42,326 bases of DNA from NCBI RefSeq assembly GCF_018607965.1, contig NZ_JABBAM010000081.1:1-42326 (forward strand). The letters are read 5' to 3'. The stretch comes from Planktotalea sp. (GTDB lineage: Bacteria > Pseudomonadota > Alphaproteobacteria > Rhodobacterales > Rhodobacteraceae). Of this stretch, positions 1 to 6,996 are shown in pieces; within the stretch, counting starts at the first letter, position 1, and each line of letters starts with the position of its first letter. A model generated the notes under the pieces. That model had not been told where the DNA came from. It saw nothing but the letters and a program-made list of their open reading frames with translations, and did no database searches. A program made the position numbers and the translations under genes.

Positions 1-321
1 GGGCAGAAAAAGCTGTTGGAACTGGGTCGTACCATGATGGTCGATGCACGGATCGTGTTTCTGGACGAGGTTGGCGCGGGTGTGTACCGCGCGTTGTTGA
101 ACACTGTTGGCGACGCGATCCTGCGTTTGAACCAAGAACGCGGTTATACGTTTTGCATGATCGAGCATGACATGGATTTCATTGGGCGCCTCTGCGATCC
201 AGTCATTGTTATGGCTGAGGGCAAAGAACTTGCTACGGGCACGATTGACGAGATCAAAGCCAATGAGCAAGTCATCGAAACCTATCTTGGTACTGGCTTG
301 AAGAATAAGGAAACCGCTTGA
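1..321 (+). CDS. HAAT-family ABC transporter ATP-binding protein, LivG-like (partial, 5' end missing)
   Basis: This is the C-terminal part of a LivG-type ATPase that would energise import of amino acids or small amides across the inner membrane. The frame is open from base 1, so the gene starts outside the window. The first residues, GQKKLLELG, continue an ABC signature motif. Walker B follows as VFLDEVGAG, and the H-loop is IEHDMDF. The LDEV variant (rather than LDEP) is usual in one alphaproteobacterial HAAT subgroup. After Walker B the sequence reads GAGVYR where I would expect GAGVNR, a possible sign of relaxed selection. The C-terminus has the normal VIETYLGTG ending. Decayed livF, livH and livM follow. 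The ligand cannot be told from the sequence because the binding protein is not in view. Confidence 0.9.
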   Translation, partial: GQKKLLELGRTMMVDARIVFLDEVGAGVYRALLNTVGDAILRLNQERGYTFCMIEHDMDFIGRLCDPVIVMAEGKELATGTIDEIKANEQVIETYLGTGLKNKETA

Positions 322-396
322 TGTTTGATTGGGATGTTGGCCCCACCTCTACTGCGCGCGCGCTAGGTATTTAAGAATCAAAAAAGGAATGGAACA

Positions 397-1111
397 TTGG
401 CTGAGCCGTTTCTAATTGGTGAGAACATGACAGGTGGTTATGGTACAGGTGCGGACATTTTGCACGACTGTACGATTGCTGTCGAAAGAGGCCAGATCGC
501 TGTGATTGTTGGACCAAATGGTGCTGGCAAATCGACGGCGATGAAGGCTGTGTTTGGCATGCTGAACCTGCGCAAAGGCGGGGTTCGTTTAAACGGCGAA
601 GACATTACCAATGTTTACACCGCAAGCGCGTGTTGCCAAGGGTATGGGCTTTGTTCCACAGACCTCGAATATTTTCACAACGCTGACCGTGGAATAGAAC
701 CTTGAGATGGGTGCCTTCATTCGCAAAGACGATTTCGCGGATACATTGGCGCAGGTCTATGAGTTGTTCCCGATCTTGAAAGAGAAGCGTTTGCAAGCGG
801 CCGACGAATTGTCCGGCGGGCAACGTCAGCAGGTTGCTGTTGGACGGGCCCTGATGACACAGCCACAGGTTCTGATGCTGGATGAGCCTACTGCTGGTGT
901 TTCCCCCATCGTGATGGACGAACTGTTTGATCGGATCATCGAGGTTGCGTGCACAGGCATTTCAATCCTGATGGTTGAGCAAAACGCGATACAAGTGCTT
1001 GAAATTGCTGATAAAGAATATGTTCTGGTACAAGGCGCGAACGGGTTTACCGATACGGGACAAGCGCTGTTGCACAATCCCGAAGTCCGCAGAAGTTTCT
1101 TGGGGGGATGA
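397..1111 (+). pseudogene. HAAT-family ABC transporter ATP-binding protein, LivF-like, disrupted
   Basis: This is the second ATPase of the importer and has at least two lesions. A TTG start at 397 is preceded by GGAA at 386-389, 7 bases away. The N-terminal half has Walker A (GPNGAGKST) and runs to a frame break near 614-617. There GTTT appears to carry one extra T, and removing it restores the family motif TPQARVAKGMGFVPQ. In the restored frame a TAG at 695-697 stands where family members have a glutamate (VEENLEMG). The rest, from 698 to 1111, carries ELSGGQRQQ, Walker B (LMLDEPTAG) and a normal LGG ending. Several unusual replacements are visible in the C-terminal half, for example a Cys in EVACTG and an Ile in QNAIQ. 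One indel, one stop and radical substitutions together suggest genuine decay. Confidence 0.88.
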
Positions 1112-1551
1112 GCATGCATCTTTTGAAACCCGCAGCTTTCATATGTGCCGCAGTCGTACTCGCACCACCACTTCTGGCGCAGAACATGCTCCAAACCGAA
1201 GACAGCTTCACCTTAGAAATAGCCCCCGTAAAAGTGACATTCACGCTGCAATGCGTTTTTAAGACAGAGTGTTTCGAGGGCGAGGCCTGCGCTGAAACCA
1301 ACTTTGGCGCGCAATTGAATGTTGTCGCGGGCGGTTTGACGGAAACAGATATGGTCGTTCAATCAGACCTTGTGTCTGACGCGGGTGATGCAACGTTGCT
1401 CGGCGTCAGCTCCGGCAAAGCAATGTCGCTTGCGCGTGGTGGGTTTGACGCCCGTCATCTGCTGACCATCGCACAGGACGGCGCGGCGCGCTACACGGTT
1501 CACTACGCGGATGGCCCCATGTTCATTAACTACCTTGGAGCCTGCAAATGA
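1108..1551 (+). CDS. small exported protein encoded inside the HAAT operon (unknown function)
   Basis: This is an intact 147-residue protein with a clear signal peptide: a hydrophobic stretch at about residues 9-21 and likely cleavage after LLA at 22-24, leaving QN at the mature N-terminus. The mature part, predicted periplasmic, has four cysteines at residues 49, 55, 61 and 146. Three are evenly spaced (C-x5-C-x5-C) and the last is next to the C-terminus, so two disulfides are possible. Its ATG overlaps the livF stop by 4 bases (ATGA), and its own stop overlaps the livH start in the same way, so it is built into the transporter operon. I do not recognise a named domain. A role in the transporter is inference from position. 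It keeps an open frame while its neighbours are broken. Confidence 0.8.
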   Translation: MSMHLLKPAAFICAAVVLAPPLLAQNMLQTEDSFTLEIAPVKVTFTLQCVFKTECFEGEACAETNFGAQLNVVAGGLTETDMVVQSDLVSDAGDATLLGVSSGKAMSLARGGFDARHLLTIAQDGAARYTVHYADGPMFINYLGACK

Positions 1552-2560
1552 TCGATCTTCTTAACGCGATTGTCGCGCTCTCTAACTTCGTGATTGTTCC
1601 CGCGATTGCTTACGGCAGCCAACTCGCGCTTGGGGCGCTTGGTGTGACGCTGATTTATAGCATCTTGCGGTTTTCCAACTTTGCACACAGTGACACAATG
1701 GCGTCTGGGGCAATGTTCACAATTTTCGTGACGTGGTGGATGCAATCGGCTGGCATTAACCTTGGACCGCTTCCAACCGCATTGCTGGCGTTGCCTTTTG
1801 GTATCCTTGGCTGCATGGCGCTTTTGCTCATAACGGACCGTCTCGTATATCGCTTGTACCGTCAACAAAAAGCCAAACCTGTGATCCTTGTCATTGTCTC
1901 CATGGGGGTAATGTTCATCATGAACGGCCTTGTGCAGTTTGCGATTAGACCGGGCGAACAACGCTTTTCAGATGGCGAGCGTTTCATCATTAATGCACGT
2001 GAATTCAAAGAGATGACAGGCCTTCGCGAAGGTTTGGCGATCAAGACATCCCAAGGCATTACGGTAATAACGGCTGTTGTCGTGGTTATCGCTTTGTTCT
2101 GGTTCTTGAACCGCACGCGCACAGGCAAGTCCATGCGCGCCTACTCTGACAACGAAGATCTTGCGCTGCTCTCGGGTATTAATCCAGAACGTGTCGTGAC
2201 CTATACTTGGTTAATTGTCGCGGTGCTGTGTACCATTGCTGGTGTCCTTTACGGCCTCGACAAAAGCTTTAAACCGTTTACGTATTTCCAGCTACTTTTG
2301 CCTATTTTTGCATCGGCCATTGTTGGCGGACTTGGAAGTCCCGTAGGTGCGATTGCGGGTGGTTTTGTGATCGCTTTCTCGGAGATCACAATCACATACG
2401 CATGGAAAAAAGTGCTGTCTAGATGATGCCAGAGTCGCTAGAACCATTTATCCTCGTTCAACTGCTCAGCACCGACTATAAATTCGCGGTATCCTTCGTG
2501 ATCTTGCTCATTGTTCTCCTGTTCAAACCAACAGGTCTCTTTTCGGGGAAATCGGTATGA
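1548..2560 (+). pseudogene. HAAT-family ABC transporter permease, LivH-like, frameshifted near the 3' end
   Basis: This inner-membrane permease starts at ATG 1548, overlapping the previous stop. The first frame gives 292 residues of a typical multi-span LivH, with the conserved stretches ALGVTLIYSILRFSNFAHSD and FASAIVGGLGSPVGAIAGG, then stops at TGA 2424-2426. The missing C-terminus (MPESLEPFILVQLLSTDYKF and the final membrane segment, ending LFKPTGLFSGKSV) continues directly in another frame to TGA 2558-2560. Adding one base near 2420 gives a normal 337-residue protein, so a 1-base deletion is the simplest reading. The break lies at ATGATG 2423-2428, which overlaps the premature stop, so the tail could in principle be reinitiated as a separate peptide. 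Confidence 0.85.
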
Positions 2561-3865
2561 CTTTACCTTGAAAAAACATTGGTCTCTTCGTTTGCATGGC
2601 GGATCTTGTTGATCTTCACGGGCGTGACCGAAAGCCGGAACACGTCGCTGGGCATCATCAACTACTGTTTGATCTTCTCGATCTTGTCGCTGGGAGTGAA
2701 CCTGCAATGGGGCTACGCGGGCCTGTTCAACGTTGGCGTCATGGGTTTTGTGGCGCTTGGCGGTTTGGCGGCGGTCTTAGTTTCGCACGCGCCTGTTGGT
2801 GATGCGTGGAAAGCGGGCGGTCTTGGCCTAATCGTGTCGCTCCTTATGGGGATTGCAACAATCGTGTTGGCGGCGCAGGTCATGAAACGCAAACCGCATA
2901 GCAGAACACGCACAATGGTGCTTTTGATGGTGCTCGTCGGTGGTTTCATGCTGTTTCGTGCCATCTTTGATCCTTCGGTTCTGGCGATTGAAAAGATGAA
3001 TCCAGCCTCAGCAGGCTTCTTAGGCGGTCTTGGACTGCCGATCATCCTGTCATGGCCTATTGGTGGCCTGCTCGCGGCAGGCGCGGCTTGGGTGATTGGC
3101 AAGACGGCTCTAGGTTTGCGCTCTGACTAATCGGCGATCGCGACACTGGGCATCGCTGAAATCATCATCGCGATCATCAAAAACGAAGACTGGATGACAT
3201 GCGGTGTGAAAAACGTTCAATCAGGGCTCGGACGGATTGTCCCACGCGAGATTGATCTACAAAGCAGTGAGACGTTCCTTGAGCGTGCGGGCAGCCTCGG
3301 TGTTGATCCTGTCGTAGCTTCAACCTTGTTTGTGAAGCTCAACTATTCTTTGATCTTCTCAATCGTTCTGGTCGTACTGGTCGTCATGCTGCAACTCGCG
3401 CTCAACAGCCCTTGGGGTCGCATGCTGCGCGCAATCCGCGATAATGAGGTCGCGGCAGAGGCGATGGGTAAAGACGTCACAGCGCGCCATTTGCAGGTCT
3501 TCATCATCGGCAGCGCGATCTGTGGACTCGCGGGTGCCATGATGATCACGCTAGAGGGCCAGTTCATCCCCGGAACCTACCAACCCTTGCGTTTCACATT
3601 CCTTGTATGGGTCATGGTGATCGTCGGGGGATCTGGTAACAACTTCAGCGCAATCCTTGGCGGTTTCTTGATTTGGTTCCTCTACGTCCAAGTGGAACCT
3701 CTAGGGCATTGGCTCATGGGCATTATTACCTCTGGAATGGCGGAGGGCAGCGCGCTCAAAGCGCATCTGCTCGAAAGTGCCGCACATATGCGCCTCCTAA
3801 CGATGGGCCTGGTGCTTCTCCTTGTTCTCAGGTTCAGCCCACGTGGATTGATCCCTGAAAAATAA
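2557..3865 (+). pseudogene. HAAT-family ABC transporter permease, LivM-like, disrupted
   Basis: This is the second permease of the importer. ATG 2557 overlaps the livH stop and reads MTLP, then TGA at 2569-2571. The rest of the protein lies in another frame from about 2570 (EKTLVSSFAWRI), so there is probably one extra T in the CCTT at 2566-2569. The main body has the expected motifs NLQWGYAGLFNVGVMGF and GKTALGLRSD. It is then cut by an in-frame TAA at 3128-3130, where LivM proteins have Tyr in LRSDYLAIATLG. The same frame continues with AIATLGIAEIIIAI, ALNSPWGRMLRAIRDNEVAA and a normal end at RFSPRGLIPEK. With the indel repaired the product would be about 435 residues. Two independent lesions make a working protein unlikely. 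Confidence 0.88.
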
Positions 3866-3899
3866 CTTGGATCTTCATCTTTCCAAATAAACTTAAACG

Positions 3900-3935
3900 A
3901 CGAACGCCGGCCCAATTGGATCGGCGTTCGTATTT
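3900..3935. terminator. hairpin terminator between convergent livM relic and bdhA
   Basis: A perfect 10-base stem (3900-3909 ACGAACGCCG pairing with 3922-3931) encloses a 12-base loop and is followed by ATTTC. It lies 34 bases after the livM stop and 42 bases before the end of bdhA, so it can serve the plus strand. The T-tract is short. Confidence 0.65.
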
Positions 3936-3977
3936 CAAGGATCCTGATTTTTCTAGAAAAATCGCAGCGCGCTCAGC

Positions 3978-4751
3978 TCAAAGCGCAGTCCAACCCCCGT
4001 CCACTGAAATCGTGGTTCCCGTGATTTGTGCCGCCGCGTCAGACGCAAGGAACACAGCCGTTCCACCAAGCTGCTCAACGGTTGCGAACTCTTTGGACGG
4101 TTGACGCTTTAGCATCACGTACTTGATCACGTCTTCGCGCGACATATCATATTCCCGCATCGTATCGGGGATCTGTGCCTCGACCAAAGGCGTCAACACA
4201 TACCCTGGGCAGATCGCATTGGCTGTTATCGGTTCTTGAGCGGTCTCAAGCGCAACGGACTTCGTCATACCCACAACGCCATGCTTGGCAGCGATATAGG
4301 CCGATTTGAACGGTGAGGCTGTTAGGCCGTGTGCCGAGGCGATGTTGATAACCCTGCCCCATCCCGCCTTGCGCATCATTGGCAAAGCAGCGGCTGTTGT
4401 GTGAAACGCCGAGGACATGTTGATCGCGATGATCGCGTCCCACTTATCAACGGGAAACTCGTTAATTGGTGCAACATGCTGGATGCCTGCGTTGTTCATC
4501 AAGATATCGCAAACCCCTGCCTTCTCGATCAATGCACGGCATTGATCGCCTTTGGACATATCCGCCTGAATATAACGCGCCTCGACGCCATACTCTTTGG
4601 CGATGCTCTCGGCCAATGCATGATCTTCATCGCGGTCTGAAAAAGAATTCAGCACCACATTGGCCCCCGCCTTGGCCATTTCATGGGCGATTCCCAAGCC
4701 GATTCCCGAATTGGAACCTGTGATGACGGCGGTTTTATCTGCTAGTGACAT
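3978..4751 (-). CDS. bdhA: D-3-hydroxybutyrate dehydrogenase (short-chain dehydrogenase)
   Basis: A cytoplasmic NAD-dependent enzyme interconverting 3-hydroxybutyrate and acetoacetate in polyhydroxybutyrate/ketone-body metabolism. The 257-residue SDR has the cofactor motif TGSNSGIG at 11-18, NNAG at 86-89, and the catalytic set Ser139, Tyr152 and Lys156 (SAYIAAKHG). The motifs ICPGYVLTPLV and SVDGGW near the end are typical of BdhA. A longer frame opens upstream to 4817, but the ATG at 4751 matches the family start (MSLADKTAVITG) and has AAGGAAGAG just before it. It converges with the livM relic and has no partner gene in view. Some other SDR specificity cannot be excluded, but the overall pattern fits BdhA well. 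Confidence 0.9.
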   Translation of the reverse strand: MSLADKTAVITGSNSGIGLGIAHEMAKAGANVVLNSFSDRDEDHALAESIAKEYGVEARYIQADMSKGDQCRALIEKAGVCDILMNNAGIQHVAPINEFPVDKWDAIIAINMSSAFHTTAAALPMMRKAGWGRVINIASAHGLTASPFKSAYIAAKHGVVGMTKSVALETAQEPITANAICPGYVLTPLVEAQIPDTMREYDMSREDVIKYVMLKRQPSKEFATVEQLGGTAVFLASDAAAQITGTTISVDGGWTAL

Positions 4752-4890
4752 AACCCACTCTTCCTTACGTTGTTGTTTGTTTGAATTCCTGCCCTCCATA
4801 TCATGCTGCGATAGCAAAATAAGGGGTTAAACGGGGTTTTTCGACATCGGACATACAGATGTGAAGACCCTGCTCAGGTTCGCAAAAGCC

Positions 4891-4967
4891 AAAAAAAAAC
4901 CCCAGCACGAAGCTGGGGTGTAGTTATTGAGGCAGGTTTCATACAGGCAAGAAACCTATCGAGCAGT
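4891..4967 (-). ncRNA. candidate small RNA with terminator tail
   Basis: In the 329-base stretch between divergent bdhA and the yejA-like gene there is a strong minus-strand intrinsic terminator: a 7-base stem (CCCCAGC / GCTGGGG at 4900-4906 and 4912-4918), a 5-base loop, then nine Ts (4891-4899 on the complement). No minus-strand gene ends there. Upstream on the same strand lies GGTTTC / GAAACC (6-base arms, 10-base loop, 4935-4956), and before that a plausible promoter: TTGGAG (complement of 4997-5002), a 17-base spacer and TATAGA (complement of 4974-4979). The predicted start near 4967 gives a transcript of about 77 nt with two hairpins and a U-rich tail of the kind Hfq binds. It contains no convincing ORF. 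I do not recognise the RNA family. Confidence 0.5.
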
Positions 4968-4973
4968 GGGTAA

Positions 4974-5002
4974 TCTATAAGCCTTAAGCCGCCGTACTCC
5001 AA
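4974..5002 (-). promoter_or_regulatory. putative sigma-70 promoter for the candidate small RNA
   Basis: On the minus strand, TTGGAG (4997-5002) and TATAGA (4974-4979) are separated by exactly 17 bases. Each matches the consensus at four of six positions. The spacing and the terminator about 80 bases downstream are the support. Confidence 0.4.
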
Positions 5003-5042
5003 GCAAAAAGTTTGATAAGCTGTGAAAGCTTCGTTACTAATT

Positions 5043-5051
5043 TTATCCACA
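5043..5051 (+). promoter_or_regulatory. perfect DnaA-box sequence (isolated)
   Basis: TTATCCACA at 5043-5051 matches the consensus DnaA box. I see no second box or AT-rich unwinding element nearby, so this is not evidence of an origin. It lies 30 bases upstream of the yejA-like start and behind the candidate sRNA promoter, where DnaA could act as a regulator, or it may be chance. Confidence 0.3.
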
Positions 5052-5080
5052 GGCTAAGCACATAAGGGATTGTTTACCAA

Positions 5081-6901
5081 ATGAGATCACTGTTTTTCGC
5101 ACCTCGCATCAGACGCATCGCTTACATGCTATCGCTCTGCGCGTTGCCCATCCCAAGCTTCGCACAGCCTGCGCATGGCATAGCTATGTATGGCGACCCC
5201 GCGCTTCCACCTGATTTTGTGTCGCTCCCTTATGCGAACGCAAATGCGCCCAAAGGCGGCGACATCAATTTTGGCGAAGTCGGAGGATTTGATTCTCTGA
5301 ACCCACACATTCGAAAAGGCTCGGTTCCGTGGCAATTAAGATCCTTGGCCTATGAAAGTTTAATGGGCCGTTCATACGCCGAACCCTTCTCACTTTACGG
5401 ACTTTTGGCCGAATCGGTCGAAACTGGCGCGAATCGGGAGTGGGTTGAATTCACCCTGCGCGCAGAGGCCGCTTTCTCGGATGGCAGCCCTGTGACGACG
5501 GATGATGTGATTTGGTCTTACGAAACCCTCGGCACCATCGGTCACCCGCGCTATCGTGGGTTTTGGTCCAAGATCGAAAAGATCGAAGCAACAGGTCCAC
5601 GTTCCGTTCGCTTAACATTCAATGAAGACAACCGTGAACTCGCACTGATCGCGGGTCTGCGTCCAATCTTGAAGAAAGCACAATGGGACGGCAAAGATTT
5701 CGCGCAATCCACATTGGATGACATCCCGATCGCGACCTCGCCATATGTGATCGCAGAATTTGATGCGGGTCGCTCTGTCACGCTACGCCGCAACCCCGAT
5801 TATTGGGGCAAGGATGTGCCGTTTCGCAAAGGCACCATGAACCTTGATGAAATCAAAATGGAATACTACGGCGACGGCGCTGTCTTGTTCGAGGCGTTCA
5901 AAGCGGGCGAATTGAAGATGATGCGCGAAAACAATGCCGAGAAATGGGAAACGCAGTATGACTTCCCAGCGGTCCAGCGCGGTGATGTCGTCAAATCCTC
6001 GATCCCACATCAACGCCCCACAGGCATGACGGGTTTCGTGATGAACACACGTCGCGCGCCCTTTGATGACTGGCGCGTGCGCGATGCAATGATCCATGCC
6101 TTCAACTTTGAATTCGTGAACGACACGCTGACGGGTGGTCGCCAGCCGCGTATTAGTTCGTATTTCTCCAATTCGGTTTTGGGGATGGAAGAAGGTCCCG
6201 CAACGGGCAAAGTGGCAAACTTGCTTGAACCCTACAAAGGCGACCTGCTGGCAGGCGCGCTTGAGGGGTATACCTTGCCCGAGTCTGACGGCTCTGCGCG
6301 CAATCGCAAGAACATCCGCAAAGCGATGAAGCTGCTCGAAGAGGCTGGATATACAGTCCAAGATGGCAAGATGATGGGCCGCGATGGCAAACAGCTGACG
6401 TTCGAAGTCTTACTGCGCCAAGGCAACCAAGAAAACCAATCCATCATGGATATCTACGTCAACGCGCTGGAACGCATTGGTGTGAAGGCCGTGATCTCAG
6501 CCACCGATGATGCGCAGTTCACCGAACGCACCGCGACCTATGATTTCGACATGACTTACTATCGCATCGGTCTGTCCCTAAGTCCGGGTAATGAGCAGTA
6601 TCTCTATTGGGGCTCTGAGGGCGTTGAAGCCCCCGGTCGTCGCAATTGGATGGGTATGAACGTGCCTGCCGCCGAAGCCATGGTCGACAACATTCTAGGC
6701 GCACGGACCCAAGAGGATTTCATCGCCGCAACACGTGCGCTGGACCGCATCTTGATTTCAGGGCGGTACTTTATCCCGCTCTATCAGTGGCCCTTCAGCA
6801 ATGTCGCCCATGCCAAAGATCTCAAATTTTCTGAGACCTTGCCGATCTACGGCGATTGGAGCGGTTTTTTGCCAGAGGTGTGGTGGTCCGAAGCAGACTA
6901 G
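5081..6901 (+). CDS. periplasmic extracellular solute-binding protein family 5, YejA-like
   Basis: A 606-residue peptide/oligopeptide-binding protein of the kind that feeds Yej-type ABC importers. The signal peptide spans about residues 1-28 (hydrophobic core IAYMLSLCALPIPSFA, then QP). The mature N-terminus HGIAMYGDPALPPDFVSLPY and the segments APKGGDINFGEVGGFDSLNP and FTLRAEAAFSDGSPVTTDDV are characteristic of the YejA branch, as is the aromatic C-terminal region. AAGGGA stands about 10 bases before ATG 5081. No permease or ATPase genes follow: a terminator at 6932-6958 ends the unit, so it is an orphan or works with a transporter encoded elsewhere. The family assignment is firm; the exact ligand is not known. 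Confidence 0.9.
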   Translation: MRSLFFAPRIRRIAYMLSLCALPIPSFAQPAHGIAMYGDPALPPDFVSLPYANANAPKGGDINFGEVGGFDSLNPHIRKGSVPWQLRSLAYESLMGRSYAEPFSLYGLLAESVETGANREWVEFTLRAEAAFSDGSPVTTDDVIWSYETLGTIGHPRYRGFWSKIEKIEATGPRSVRLTFNEDNRELALIAGLRPILKKAQWDGKDFAQSTLDDIPIATSPYVIAEFDAGRSVTLRRNPDYWGKDVPFRKGTMNLDEIKMEYYGDGAVLFEAFKAGELKMMRENNAEKWETQYDFPAVQRGDVVKSSIPHQRPTGMTGFVMNTRRAPFDDWRVRDAMIHAFNFEFVNDTLTGGRQPRISSYFSNSVLGMEEGPATGKVANLLEPYKGDLLAGALEGYTLPESDGSARNRKNIRKAMKLLEEAGYTVQDGKMMGRDGKQLTFEVLLRQGNQENQSIMDIYVNALERIGVKAVISATDDAQFTERTATYDFDMTYYRIGLSLSPGNEQYLYWGSEGVEAPGRRNWMGMNVPAAEAMVDNILGARTQEDFIAATRALDRILISGRYFIPLYQWPFSNVAHAKDLKFSETLPIYGDWSGFLPEVWWSEAD

Positions 6902-6931
6902 GCTCTGATCATCCTTACCAAGTTTGAAATA

Positions 6932-6965
6932 GGGGGGCGCAGTTCTGCTGCGGCCCCCTTGCTCT
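6932..6965 (+). terminator. intrinsic terminator after the yejA-like gene
   Basis: GGGGGCGCAG at 6933-6942 pairs with CTGCGGCCCCC at 6948-6958 around a short loop, with one bulged G, and is followed by a T-rich stretch (TTGCTCTTT). It lies 30 bases after the stop codon. Confidence 0.75.
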
Positions 6966-6996
6966 TTAGTACTCCTGTGCGATACCCAAATCTAAC

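Noticed and set aside
321-374. A 17-codon ORF starting in the livG stop (ATG 321) before livF
   Set aside because: It is too short, has no recognisable pattern and no ribosome site of its own; it is probably spacer.
5043-5051. Replication origin suggested by the DnaA box
   Set aside because: There is only one box, no AT-rich unwinding region, and no dnaA, parAB or hemE-type context.
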